From contig NC_045434.1 in NCBI RefSeq assembly GCF_002776525.5, positions 199,119,246 through 199,183,245 of the forward strand: DNA of 64,000 nt. Reading direction: 5' to 3'. The stretch comes from Piliocolobus tephrosceles. Taxonomy: Eukaryota > Chordata > Mammalia > Primates > Cercopithecidae. Positions 53,161-63,686 of this stretch are shown piece after piece; positions within the stretch are counted from its first letter, which is position 1; each line of letters opens with the position of its first letter. The position numbers were made by a program, and so were the translations under genes. The notes beneath the pieces were generated by a model that worked only from the letters and a program-made list of their open reading frames with translations, was not told where the DNA came from and did no database searches.

Positions 53161-53497
53161 GAGTTCTGAGTCATTTTTCAATGTTAGCAGTTGAGTTGGA
53201 TTCTTAATTTTGTCCCAGGTTTCTGTTCTCTTAGCCTGAGGAGTTAAAAATGCACCCTTTTAAAATTGAGTGCTGTTTAAGATCATGTGGGGGATATGGT
53301 GGTACACAGCATTCTCAATGATTTGTTTTTCTGGTTTACGAAAGAAAAGAAGGAAGAAACTTGTATCTGAGAGCAGAACAGTTTTTCTGGTGGCAGAGGT
53401 GGAGAGAGACATGTCAAGCAGGGAGCACAGCATGGGCAACAGGGAGAGCTGAGAGGTCAGAGGGGGAGTTAGGAAGTGTTTGATTAGTACATAAGGG
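53161..53497. other. Unique intergenic DNA
   Basis: Nothing recognised. Confidence 0.4.
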
Positions 53498-53774
53498 GGC
53501 CGGGTGCGGTGGCTCACACCTGTAACCCCAGCACTTTGAGAGGCCGAGAGGGGTGGATCATTTGAGGTCAGGAGTTCGAGACCAGCCTGGCCAACATGGT
53601 GAAACTCATCTCTACTAAAATAAAATTAGCTGGGCAGTAGTGGTGCGTGCCGGTAATCCCAGCTACTTGGGAGCCAGAGGCAGGAGAATCGCTTGAGCCT
53701 GGGAGGCAGAGGTTGCAATGAGCAGAGGTTGCGCCACTGCACTCCAGCCTGGGTGAGAGGGTGAGAGCCTGTCT

Positions 53775-53805
<31 letters not shown>
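53498..53805 (+). mobile_element. Alu, 30-base polyA
   Basis: GGCCGGGTGCGGTGGCTCAC to polyA 53776-53805. Confidence 0.95.
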
Positions 53806-53814
<9 letters not shown>

Positions 53815-54560
53815 CACCTAAGGCCCATGTGTGAAGGGTCTGAAGATCAGAAGGACCTGGTGGTGGGGGTGGCTGGGCCATGGTGGGGACCTGCTTGCCA
53901 GACCTTGAGCTAGAGAGAGACAAGGTCAGGTGTGTGTGTTAAAGAGATCCCTCCGGAAAAGGAGGGAATAAACCGACAATTACAGGAATTATAGGTGGTA
54001 TTATCCCCAAGAGGCGCTGAGCAGCTCTGCTGGGACCTGACTCCCGCATGGGATGTCCCTCTTGCTGCATGGGATCACCTCCACGGGACCCAACAGCTGT
54101 GAAAAACTTTCCCAGGGCCTACAGACATCTGGAAAGAATCTGGCCAGTCCAGTAGCCCTGGTCTTCTCAGCGGGGCTGCATCTTTCACATCCTGTTTCTC
54201 CTCCCCAAGCCCCATAGCGAGTGAGTTACCTTGTCGATGAGAAGACGACTCACATGCTTTGGCAGGTGCCGGAGTTCACCTCTAGGTGGCAGCCTTCACC
54301 TTTCAGCTCCACCAGCTTCCAGCCAAAGGTCTGAGAGAAGGGAAAGCAACTAACGAAGATGAAGATGCAGGAGGACCCACCAGGCACGACAGGCACATTC
54401 ACCGAGCTGCACAGCCACCCTCTCAGGCACACGTCATTCTCTCCACGTCACAGCTCAGAGAAGTGAAGTCACTGGTCCAAAGTCACACAGATGGGTGGGC
54501 ACGGTGGTAATTGGCTTCTCTGAGCCTCAGGTTCTTCATCTGTACAGAGACTGACGCATT
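53806..54560. other. Unique DNA, faint MIR near 54450
   Basis: CTCAGAGAAGTGAAGTCACT is MIR-like. No gene. Confidence 0.4.
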
Positions 54561-54581
54561 CCTAGCAATCACTAATCTACT

Positions 54582-54901
54582 GTTTTTGTTTTGTTTTGTT
54601 TTGTTTTGTTTTGTTTTGTTTTGAGACAGAGTGTTGCTCTGTCACCCAGTCTGGAGTGCAGTGGCGTGATCTGCGCTCACTGCAATCTCTACCTTCCGGG
54701 TTCTTGCAATTCTCCTGCCTCAGCCTTCCAAGTAGATGGGATTATAGGCATGCACTACCATGCCTGACTAATTTTTGTATTTTCAGTAGAGACAAAGTTT
54801 CACCATGTTGGCCAGGCTGGTCTCGAACTCTTGACCTCAAGTGATCCACCCACCTTGGCCTTCCAAAGTGCTGGGATTACAGGCGTGAGCCACCACTCCC
54901 A

Positions 54902-54904
<3 letters not shown>
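54582..54904 (-). mobile_element. Alu with (TTTTG)n tail
   Basis: Eight TTTTG-type units (54582-54622), then GAGACAGAGTGTTGCTCTG to CACTCCCAGCC. Confidence 0.95.
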
Positions 54905-54932
<28 letters not shown>

Positions 54933-55212
54933 GAGACAAAGTCTTACTCGGTCGCCCAGGCTGGAGTGCAGTGGCACAATCTCGGTTCACTGTGACCTCC
55001 GCCTCCCGGGTCAAGTGATTCTCCTGCCTCAGCCTCCCAAAGTGCTGGGATTACAGGTGCCACCACCATGTCCAGCAAAATTTTGTATTTTTAGTAGACA
55101 CGGAGTTTCACCATGTTGGCCAGGCTAGTCTCAAACTCCTGACCTCAGGTGATCCGCCCGCCTCGGCCTCCCAAAGGGCTAGGATTACAGGTGTGAACCA
55201 CCAAGCCCAGCC
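54905..55212 (-). mobile_element. Alu, tandem to previous
   Basis: PolyT, GAGACAAAGTCTTACTCGG to AAGCCCAGCC. CACTAATCTACT brackets the pair (54570-54581 and 55214-55225). Confidence 0.95.
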
Positions 55213-55253
55213 CCACTAATCTACTTTTTGTTTCTATAGATTTATTTATTCTA

Positions 55254-55528
55254 GCCTGTAATCCCAGTACTGTGGGAGGCCAAGGTGGGCAGATCACCTG
55301 AGGTCAAGAGTTCAAGACCAGCCTGGCCAGCAGGGTGAAACCCCATCTCTACTAAAAATGCAAAAATTAACCAGGCGTGGTAGTGCACATCTGTAGTCCC
55401 AGCTACTTGGGAGGCTGAGGCAGGAGAATCCCTTGAACCTGGGAGGCAAAGGTTGCAGTGAGCCGAGATCATGCCACTGCACTCCAGCTTGGATGACAGA
55501 ACAAGATTCTGTCTCAAAAAAAAAAAAA
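55254..55528 (+). mobile_element. Alu, 5'-truncated
   Basis: Starts GCCTGTAATCCCAGTACTGT and ends in polyA 55516-55528. Confidence 0.92.
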
Positions 55529-56137
55529 GGCCGGGCGCGGTGGCTCAAGCCTGTAATCCCAGCACTTTGGGAGGCCGAGACGGGCGGATCACGAGGTCAA
55601 GAGATGGAGACCATCCTGGCTAACATGGTGAAACCCGGTCTCTACTAAAAAATACGAAAAACTGGCCGGGCGCGGTGGCTCAAGCCTGTAATCCTAGCAC
55701 TTTGGGAGGCCGAGACGGGCGGATCAGAAGGTCAGGAGATCGAGACCACCCTGGCTAATACGGTGAAACCCCGTCTCTACTAAAGAATACAAAAAACTAG
55801 CCGGGCGACGAGGCGGGCGCCTGTAGTCCCAGCTACTCGGGAGGCTGAGGCGGGAGAATGGCGTAAACCTGGGAGGCGGAGCTTGCAGTGAGCTGAGATC
55901 CGGCCACCGCACTCCAGCCTGGGCGACAGAGCCAGACTCCGTCTCAAAAAAAAAAAAAAAGGAAAAACTAGCCAGGCGCAGTGGCGGGCGCCTGTAGTCC
56001 CAACTACATGGGAGGCTGAGGCAGGAGAATGGCGTAAACCTGGGAGGCGGAGCTTGCAGTGAGCTGAGATCTGGCCACTGCACTCCAGCCTGGGCAACAG
56101 AGGGAGACTCCGCCCCAAAAAAAAAAAAAAAAAAAAA
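55529..56137 (+). mobile_element. Young Alu split by a younger Alu
   Basis: Pieces 55529-55663 and 55962-56137. The break at GAAAAACT is duplicated across the insertion. Confidence 0.95.
55664..55960 (+). mobile_element. Alu nested in Alu (monkey AluY-like)
   Basis: GGCCGGGCGCGGTGGCTCAA to polyA. GAAAAACT at 55656-55663 and 55962-55969. Confidence 0.96.
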
Positions 56138-56275
56138 GATTGATCTATTCTAGATATTTCACTAAATGGGATCATACAAACGTGGCCTTTCGTGTCTGGT
56201 TTATTTCACTTAGCATAATGTCTTGAAGAGTCTTCCATGTCATAGCATGTATCAGTACCTCATTCCTTTTCATGG

Positions 56276-56406
56276 GGCCAGATGTGGTGGTTCATGCCTA
56301 TAATCCCAACGCTTTGGGAAGCTGAGGCAGGAGGACTGCTTGAGCCCAGGAGTCCAAGACCAGACCATGCAATATAGTGAGACCCCCATCACTATTAAGA
56401 AAAAAA
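56276..56406 (+). mobile_element. Free left Alu monomer
   Basis: GGCCAGATGTGGTGGTTCAT to an AAGAAAAAAAG tail. Confidence 0.85.
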
Positions 56407-56408
56407 GA

Positions 56409-56703
56409 GGCCGGGTGCGGTGGCTCACACCTGTAATCCCAGCACTTTGGGAGGCAGAGCCAGGCAGATCACAAGGCCAGGAGATCGAGACCATCCTGGC
56501 TAACACGGTGAAACCCCGTCTCTACTAAAAATACAAAAAATTAGCCGGGCACGGTGGCGGGCGCCTGTAGTCCCAGCAGACTGTAGTTCACACCAGAATG
56601 GTGTGAACCTGGGAGGCAGAGCTTGCAGTGAGCCGAGATAGTGCCACTGTACTCCAGCCTGGGGGATAGAGCAAGACTCCGTCTCAAAAAAAAAAAAAAA
56701 AAA
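56409..56703 (+). mobile_element. Alu, rearranged middle
   Basis: GGCCGGGTGCGGTGGCTCAC. After TAGTCCCAGCAGACTGTAGT the usual CTACTCGGGAGGCTGAGG is replaced. Confidence 0.93.
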
Positions 56704-56722
56704 GGAATAAAAAAAAAAAGAA

Positions 56723-57027
56723 GGCTGGGCACAGTGGCTCACGCTTGTAATCCTAGCACTTTGGGAGGCTGAGGTGGGTGGATCACCTGAGGGCAAGAAT
56801 TCGAGACCAGCCTGGCCAGCATGGTGAAACCCTGTCTCTACTAAAAATACAAAAATTAGCCAGGTGTGGTGGCGTGCACCTGTAGTCCCAGCTACTCGGG
56901 AGGCTGAGGCGGGAGAAGGGTGTGAACCCAGGAGGCAGAGCTTGCAGTGAGCCAAGATCGCAGCACTGCACTCCAGCCTGGGTGACAGAAGGAGACTCCA
57001 TCTCAAAAAAAAAAAAAAAGAAAAAAT
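56723..57027 (+). mobile_element. Alu
   Basis: GGCTGGGCACAGTGGCTCAC to polyA. Confidence 0.95.
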
Positions 57028-57036
57028 TACATTCCT

Positions 57037-57337
57037 GGCCGGGCATGGTGGCTCAAGCCTGTAATCCCAGCACTTTGGGAGGCCGAGATGGGCGGATCAC
57101 GAGGTCAGGAGATCGAGACCATCCTGGCTAACACGGTGAAACCCTGTCTCTACTAAAAAATACAAAAAAACTAGCCGGGCGAGGTGGCGGGCGCCTGTAG
57201 TCCCAGCTACTCCGGAGGCTGAGGCAGGAGAATAGCGTGAACCCGGGAGGCGGAGCTTGCAGTGAGCTGAGATCCAGCCACTGCACTCTAGCCTGGGCGA
57301 CAGAGCAAGACTCTGTCTCAAAAAAAAAAAAAAAAAA
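57037..57337 (+). mobile_element. Alu, young (monkey AluY-like)
   Basis: GGCCGGGCATGGTGGCTCAA. TACATTCCT flanks on both sides. Confidence 0.96.
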
Positions 57338-57386
57338 TACATTCCTTTTTTTGGCTGAATAATATTCTATTATATAAATATACCAC

Positions 57387-57664
57387 TTTTTTTTTTTTTG
57401 AGGCAGGATCTTGCTCTGTTGTCCAGGCTGGGATGTGGTGGCATGACTTCTGCCTCCCAGGTTCAAGCAATTCTCTCACCTCAGCCTCCCAAGTAGCTGG
57501 AACTACAGGTGCATGCCACCACACCCAGCTAATTTTTGTATTTTTTTGTAGAGATGGGGTCTCATCATGTTACCCAAGCTGGTCTCAAACTTCTGGGCTT
57601 AGCTGATGCACCTGCCTTGGCCTCCCAAAGTGCTGAGATTACAGGTGTGAGCCACTGTACCTAG
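57387..57664 (-). mobile_element. Alu, old
   Basis: GAGGCAGGATCTTGCTCTGT to CACTGTACCTAGG. The left arm is shortened. Confidence 0.92.
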
Positions 57665-58354
57665 GATTTTATGTATTTAATAAACATTCATATAGTGTTT
57701 ACTACTTGCCAGTCACTGTTGGAAAAGCCCACGAACCCATCTTCCAACAATTTTCCAGTAAAAGGGTCACCACTAGCAGAACTTCCTTAAAGCAACACCT
57801 TGTTTCTCTTTTTAAAAAATAACTTTTTTTTCTCCAATCTAATACATGTTTATTGTAGAATAGGAGAAGCACAAAGAAGATGGAGCAGGGACTTTTCTTC
57901 CTTGTTTCCCATAGCTCTGATCTGATTTGTCTGTGATTTGGGGTTCGTGTGAACAGGTGACACGCTGAGGAGCCTGGGACGGGATATGTACCTTCAGGAA
58001 GTCTGTCAAGCAGTTTGTATTGTGATTAATAGGACTTTGAGCACAGGGAATCTGCGGAATTTTTCAGGAGAAGATACACCAGCTGGAATGGAAGTTTGCT
58101 TTAGTTTAGGGATTTTTCCAGGGCTATCTGGGGTTGCCTGGAACAGGAACTTCCTCACTTACCTGCTCTGTGGCAAGTCACGGCTTCCTCATCTGGAAAA
58201 TAGTACTAAGTATCCCTTACTCATCCAGTTGTGGGGCACAGTCTTTCCACTTCCAACAGTGTCTGCAGCACTGGAACCCCTGGTTCATTAGCAGAATGTA
58301 CCCTCCTTCACATGGGGTTTTGGGGCTGAGTTCATTGTTCACAACAGTGTAGTG
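57665..58354. other. Unique or old repeat-like DNA
   Basis: AATACATGTTTATTGTAGAA near 57840 resembles an old LINE. No gene recognised. Confidence 0.4.
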
Positions 58355-58885
58355 CCTTGGGAGACAGAGATCTGAGTTCAGGTCCTGATTTCATCTTTTT
58401 TTTTTTTTTTTTTTTTTTTTGAGACGGGGTCTCGCTCTGTTGCCCAGGCTGGAGTACAGTGGCGTGATCTCGGCTCACTGCAAGCTCCGCCTCCCGGGTT
58501 CACACCATTCTCCTGCCTCAGCCTCCCAAGTACTTGGGACTACAAGCGCCCGCCACCACGCCTGGCTAATTTTTTTGTATTTTTAGTAGAGACAGGGTTT
58601 CACCGTGTTAGCCGGGATGGTCTCGATCTCCTGACCTCGTGATCTGCCTGCCTCGGCCTCCCAAAGTGCTGGGATTACAGGCTTGAGCCACCGCACCTGG
58701 CCGATTTCATGTTTAAACAGTTGTCAAGTTCCTTTACATATTTCAGTCTCATTTTCCTCATCTGTCCAAAATGTACCTGTGTAACAGGGTAGTTGGGAGG
58801 TTTCAACAAAATAATGTATGTAAAATACCTAGCTGGGTGTTTATGCCTAGGAAGTTCTCAGGAAATGTGAGCTATTATCATTTAT
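58355..58885 (+). mobile_element. MIR split by an Alu
   Basis: GAGTTCAGGTCCTGATTTCA, then CAGTCTCATTTTCCTCATCT and TGTAAAATACCTAGCTGG. Confidence 0.7.
58396..58702 (-). mobile_element. Alu
   Basis: GAGACGGGGTCTCGCTCTG to CGCACCTGGCC. GATTTCAT flanks. Confidence 0.95.
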
Positions 58886-59590
58886 TTCAGGCCTACTTTG
58901 TGCCTGGCATCTCAGGGGAGGAAGGCACAAAAGTGAAAACAAAGCCTGGGTCCTGCCCCCAAGGAGTTTGAAGCTTTGTTGATAGGTAGACTGGAGTAAA
59001 ACGGTCTTACGCACTGGAGATCGGATCAGAGACATAAGAACAACTGCCAATTCTTTTTTTTATTATTATTAGTTTTTTGAGACGGAGTCTGGCTCTGTCA
59101 CCCAGGCTGGAGTGCAGTGGCGCGATCTGGGCTCACTGCAAGCTCCGCCTCCCGGGTTTATGCCATTCTCCTGCCTCAGCCTCCCAAGTAGCTGGGACTA
59201 CAGGCGCCTGCCATCTCAGCTGGCTAGTTTTTCGTATTTTTTAGTAGAGACAGGATTTCACCGTGTTAGCCAGGATGGTCTCGATCTCCTGACCTCGTGA
59301 TCCACCTCGGCCTCCCAAAGTGCTGGGATTACAGGCATGAGCCAACGCGCCCAGCAACTGCCAATTCTTGAGGCTCCTTATGAACCAGGTTCTGTGCTGA
59401 AAGCTTTATATGCATTATCTCATGAGATTTCCTCACAATCCTATGAGGTAAGTGCTATTAGGATTAGAAAATCAAGGATCAAAGACCAGAGAATCTTTTA
59501 GGAAATTTGTGTGTGTCACACAGCTAATAGTGTCAGGGCCTGGGTTTGAACCCAGGGGTGTCTGACTTCAGATTCTTTACTCCTTCTACT
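58886..59590 (-). repeat. Duplicated MIR-bearing segment, copy A
   Basis: Non-Alu parts (58980-59055 and 59355-59500) match copy B at 61478-61975. The best 140 bp, from CTGCCAATTCTTGAGG, are about 93% identical by eye. The core is an antisense MIR. Confidence 0.75.
59056..59354 (-). mobile_element. Alu, young (monkey AluY-like)
   Basis: Perfect duplication CAACTGCCAATTCTT (59041-59055 and 59355-59369). Confidence 0.96.
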
Positions 59591-59740
59591 CTATTTGAGT
59601 TGGATCTTGAAGGATGAGTCAGATTTGGGCACATGGGGATGGAGGAGAGGAGGGGCCTGGAGAATAGGAGGATATGGAGCCAGGTAAGCAAAGCCTGGGA
59701 GATGGGAAAGTGTAGGGCATGTATGACAGAAACTCTGAGG

Positions 59741-60042
59741 TTTTTTTTTTGAGACAGGGTCTCGCTCTGTGACCCAGGCTGGAGTGCAGTGGCATGATCT
59801 TGGCTCAGTGTAACCTCCGCCTCCTGGGTTCAAGCGATTCTTCTGCCGCAGCCTCCTGAGTAGCTGGGATTACAAGCATGCACCACCACGCCTGGCTAAT
59901 TTTTTTTTTTTTTTGTATTTTTAGTAGAGACGGATTTTTGCCATGTTGACCAGGCTGATCTCGAGCTCCTGGCCTCAAGTGATCCACCCAACTCGGCCTC
60001 CCAAAGTGCTGGGATTACAGGAATAAGCCACCGCGCCCGGCC
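59741..60042 (-). mobile_element. Alu
   Basis: GAGACAGGGTCTCGCTCTG to CGCGCCCGGCC. Confidence 0.95.
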
Positions 60043-60338
60043 TGTTCATTTATTTTGAGACAGTCTTACTGTGTCGCCCAGGCTGGAATGCAGTGATATG
60101 ATCATGACTCACTGCAGCCTTGACCTCCCTGGGTTCAGGTGATCCTCCCATCTCAGCCTCCCGAGCAGCTGGGATTACAGGCGTGTGCCACCACTCCCAG
60201 CTAATTGTTCTATATTTTGGAGAGACAGAGCTTTACCATGTTGCCCAGGCTGGTCTCGAACTCCTGGGCTCAAGAGATCTGTCCACCTTGGCCTCCCAAA
60301 ATACTGGGTTTACAGGCATGAACCACTGTGCCCGGCCT
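60043..60338 (-). mobile_element. Alu, old, tandem to previous
   Basis: TGTTCATTTATTTTGAGACA to CTGTGCCCGGCC. Confidence 0.93.
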
Positions 60339-60369
60339 GAAACTGCAAGTATTTAGTCTGGTTCCATGT

Positions 60370-60615
60370 GAGGGCCTCTTTTGGTCCATTTCACAGAAAT
60401 CTTAGCCAAAATATATTAAGTACCTACTATGCATCTGACATTTCTCTAAGGACTTTATAACCAACACCTTACTAAATCCTCACAGTAAGTGGAGAGGTCA
60501 CTTGTGCACCCCCATTTCAAAGATGAGGAAATTGAGGCTCAGAATGGTCCACCGACCTGACCATGATCATAATGCTAGGAATGAATGGGGCAGGAATTCA
60601 AGCTCAGGGAGGCAG
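60370..60615 (-). mobile_element. MIR, long copy
   Basis: TAAGTACCTACTATGCATCT, GATGAGGAAATTGAGGCTCA and GGCAGGAATTCAAGCTC. Confidence 0.8.
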
Positions 60616-60845
60616 ATTTCAGATCTGTGCCCCACACCTCTTGTGAGAATTAGTCAGTTCTCAGGCAGTGAAACTCTAAAGCCTGCTCCAGCTGCCCGAA
60701 ACTCAACCACAGAGAGCTGGCTCTCAGCCCCTCACTGGCTTCCAGCCCCTCACTGGCTCCCTTCTTTTCTCCCAGCTCCACCCTGCCACCCCCATTTCCC
60801 TCCCTGGCCCTGGGGCCCTGCTCCTTCCCCAAACCTGCTCTGCCA
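60616..60845. other. Unique DNA with a small direct repeat
   Basis: CAGCCCCTCACTGGCT occurs twice in succession near 60725-60760. Confidence 0.5.
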
Positions 60846-60995
60846 CAATTCCTTCCAGGTTCCCTCATCTGTAAAATGGGGATAATAATAGTGTCTGCCT
60901 CAGGGTAGTGTTGTGAGGATCAGAGGAGGGGCTCCAGGTGCTTAGAGCCCAGCGTATAGTAGGTTCTCAATAAAAATCAGTGACCTCACCACCAC
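60846..60995 (+). mobile_element. MIR
   Basis: CTCATCTGTAAAATGGGGAT and AGTAGGTTCTCAATAAAAAT. Confidence 0.8.
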
Positions 60996-61039
60996 TGTCA
61001 TTTAAGTAGTGTCTCTGAAGTCCTGTGAAACTGACTGAC

Positions 61040-61200
61040 TGCTAGCATTATCCACATTTGATGGTTGGGGAAATAGTGGTTAAGAGAAGTGAAGCAGCAG
61101 CTGTCCAGTGTCACTTAGCTAGGAAGTAGAGAGCGGGACTTAATCTGGGCTTCCTGACTTTCTGACTTCAGATCTCATTAACTTCTCCTATTCTTTGCAG
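61040..61200 (-). mobile_element. MIR
   Basis: GTCACTTAGCTAGGAAGTAG AGAGC. Confidence 0.65.
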
Positions 61201-61477
61201 CCAGGCAGATGAGTGAATCATAATCAGTATTTATTAGCTGCCTTCTGCACTCCACGCCAGGCCCTAAATGCTAAGGGGCATTCTAGAGAGATCTGACCTA
61301 GATTCTTGAAGGAGCATAGAACCTAACTGATAAACAAGGTATGAAAACAAAGCCTTGTTTTGTTGATAGAACACACAAAGGGTCCCAAGAGGGCAAGAAT
61401 CATTTGACTGAGAGGAAGCAGGCAGGGGAGGCTTCTTGAAGGAGGTGAAGTTTAAGCTGGGCTGCAAAGGACCAATG
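61201..61477. repeat. Ancient mammalian repeat fragment
   Basis: CAGTATTTATTAGCTGCCTT, GGAGGCTTCTTGAAGGAGGT and TTTAAGCTGGGCTGCAAAGG. Confidence 0.45.
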
Positions 61478-62060
61478 AGATACGTAGCCTAGAGTAAAAG
61501 GGTCTTATGGACTAGAGATAAGGTCCATGTGACCGGGCGTGGTGACTCACACCTGTAATCCCAGCACTTTGGGAGGCCAAGTAGGGTGGATTGCCTGAGG
61601 TCAGGAGTTTGAGATCAGCTTGGCCAACATGGTGAAACCCCGTCTCTACTGAAAATACAAAAATCAGCCAGGCATGGTGGCTGGTGCCTGTAATCCCAGC
61701 TACTTGGGAGGCTGAGGCAGGAGACTCACTTGAACCTGAGGCAGGAGAATTGCACCACTGCATTCCAACCTGGTGATAGAGTGAGACTCTGTCTAAAAAA
61801 AAAAAAAGTCAGAGATATAACAACAGCTGCCAATTCTTGAGCCTCCTTATGATCCAGGTTCTGTGCTGAAAGCTTTATATGCATTATCTCAGGAGATTTC
61901 CTCATGATCCTATGAGGTAAGTGCTATTAGGATGAGAAAATCAAGGATCAAGGATCAGAGAATTTACAGAATTTGCCTGGGTCACACAACAAATAAAGTG
62001 TCTAGGCCTGGGTTTGAACTCAGGGCTGTTGGCCACAAAGCCTGGGCTCTTAATCATCAT
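61478..62060 (-). repeat. Duplicated MIR-bearing segment, copy B
   Basis: GAGTAAAAGGGTCTTATGGA parallels GAGTAAAACGGTCTTACGCA of copy A, and continues after the Alu with CTGCCAATTCTTGAGCCTCC. Confidence 0.75.
61531..61807 (+). mobile_element. Alu with internal deletion
   Basis: GACCGGGCGTGGTGACTCAC to polyA. The right arm is shortened after ACTTGAACCTGAGGCAGG. Confidence 0.92.
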
Positions 62061-62500
62061 GGGTTATTGCCACCTTGTCCTCAACCATCTAATGAGGAAT
62101 TAAGCTGTGGACTGTCTCTGGAGGGCTTTGAATGCCAAGGCTCAGACTTGCATAAAAATCACACAGCACCAGGCAAGAATCAGACCTGGAATGTAGCAGC
62201 AGCTTCTAGCAGCTTTACCACTCACTACCCAAGGTTGCTTCTCTGAGCCTCTCTAAACTGGAGTGATGAGGAATATATTATCAGCAATGAAGGTTTTTGA
62301 ATGAGGCAGGGAGGCTCTTGTGACAAAAGGATTGTTTAAAAGAAACCTGGAGTTGTTCAAACATTTACTGAGTGTTGGGTCCTAAGAATACAACTGTGAA
62401 CAAGACAAAGCTCTGCAGTGGGCCTCTGAGCCTGTTGTGCCGGCAGGCAGCTTGGGAGGGTAGGAGAAGAACCCCTTAACTGGAAAAACAAGGGCTCCAG
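62061..62500. other. Unique DNA, MIR-like 62165-62270
   Basis: GGTTGCTTCTCTGAGCCTCT is MIR-like. No gene. Confidence 0.4.
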
Positions 62501-62720
62501 AGCTGGGACCTGTCCCAGATTCCATTGCCAGCTCTCAAATCAGGGAATCTCTCTGTATGACCTTGGGCAAGTTACCCAGCCTTTCAGACTGTCAGTCTTT
62601 ATCATGGGGATCATCATTCCTCTTCCCAGGATTGTTGGAATAAATTAACTAAAACAACGCTTGTAAGGATCTAGCATGGTGCTTGGCATCCTGCAGGCGC
62701 TGAATAGATGTTAGTTTTCC
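62501..62720 (+). mobile_element. MIR, long copy
   Basis: TGTATGACCTTGGGCAAGTT ACC and GTGCTTGGCATCCTGCAGG. Confidence 0.8.
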
Positions 62721-62904
62721 CTATAAAGAAGTAGACTAGTTTGCCTCCATCCCTCACCCCTCTGCCATTAAAGGGAACAAGTTCCTGGCCTTCATTTTAG
62801 CAGGAAAGGGGGTATGAATGCACATGTGCTAGCTAAGCAACAATGCAAACTAACAAAAGGGCCTGTGGCCTGGGGAATACACTGCTTTGAGTCTGGGCTC
62901 AGGT
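62721..62904. other. Unique DNA upstream of E2F2
   Basis: A palindromic E-box CACATGTG at 62821-62828. Nothing else recognised. Confidence 0.4.
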
Positions 62905-63260
62905 CGGGACCCGGCGCCAAAATGTTTCCCTTCAACCCCAGGGAATCCGGGCCCATTTCTCGGGGCGCTGTGCTGTTCTGGCTGCCTCTGCACTGTGCAC
63001 CCCAGAACCACCCTGTCTCCGTCTCGCCGGCTGCTGGCTAGCGCGTCCAGTGGCGGGCGGCACAGACAGCAGGTGTGGCTGCCCCTTTAAGCAGCGAAGC
63101 TCGTGTTGCAATCGCCGGCTCCAGGACGGGTTCTTTCCGGGGGGTGGAGCCTGTACTCTTGCAGCAGCCAACCGGAGCGCGGCATTTTCCGCGGGAGATC
63201 CGAATTTCGCGGCACGCCGTTTGGCGCTAAAAAAAAAAAAAAAGAAAGAAAAAAAAGAGG
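62905..63260 (+). promoter_or_regulatory. E2F2: E2F2 promoter with clustered E2F sites
   Basis: E2F-type sites: GCGCCAAA (minus strand) 62914-62921, TTTTCCGCGGGA 63185-63196, TTTCGCGG 63205-63212 and TTTGGCGC 63220-63227. No TATA box stands at the expected distance. E2F2 is known to be induced by E2F activity, and the clustered sites fit this autoregulation. An A-rich tract follows the last site directly. Confidence 0.8.
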
Positions 63261-63686
63261 CAGAGAAAGACTCAGGGACTAGAGAGCGGGCCGCAAGGAA
63301 GTCGGCGCAGTCGAGACCCCCCCTCCCCGTCCCAGCGCATCGCGTCTCCGCCGAGCTCGCGGGCACGCCGGGGACCCCTCCCCAGAGCCGGCCGGACCCC
63401 AGGTGCCGAGGCCTTGGGGGGCGCGGGGCGTCCCGGGTCGCGGTGCCCTCGGGGCGGGACAGCCCCTGGCAGTGCCACCACCGCAACCGCCGGGCGATCT
63501 CCAAGCGCTGCTCTGCTCGGCTGCGGGCCAGGAGGGGAGGGTCCGGCCTTGCCCCGCAGGCGTCCATTGGTGGCTTCCCCCGGCCTCCGCGCCATGCCGC
63601 GGGCCGTGTGAGCCGCTGCAGCACCGGAACCCGCAGGTGTCCGCGGGCGCGCCAGGCCCGTTTGGGTAGGGGGCGCCTTACTCGCT
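63260..63686 (+). other. E2F2: E2F2 5' UTR (exon 1)
   Basis: Sequence from about GAAAGACTCAGGGACTAG onward resembles the start of the human E2F2 message as I recall it. It is GC-rich and contains one short upstream ORF at 63594-63611. The start site is approximate. Confidence 0.7.
63594..63611 (+). other. E2F2 short upstream ORF (5 codons plus stop)
   Basis: ATG CCG CGG GCC GTG TGA, with G at -3, ends 75 nt before the E2F2 start codon. It is the only ATG I see in the presumed 5' UTR. It could reduce or regulate translation of E2F2. Confidence 0.55.

Larger units (their letters stand above)
54561..57386. mobile_element. L1M-type fragment carrying an Alu nest
   Basis: Pieces ATCACTAATCTACT (54568), TTTTTGTTTCTATAGATTTA (55226), TTTCACTTAGCATAATGTCT (about 56203) and GGCTGAATAATATTCTATTA (57352) follow the same L1 order seen at 20.1-20.9 kb, separated by Alus. 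Confidence 0.65.

Noticed and set aside
54582..54622. Regular TTTTG repeats considered as an array-type element
   Set aside because: It is the microsatellite tail of an antisense Alu, with no spacers.
55724..56175. Overlapping 119-131 codon frames with LECSGxISAHC-type peptides
   Set aside because: These are the standard antisense Alu translations, repeated dozens of times in the window.
62932..63624. 230-codon minus-strand frame over the E2F2 leader
   Set aside because: Antisense shadow of a GC-rich promoter and 5' UTR; it even translates the A-tract as poly-Phe.
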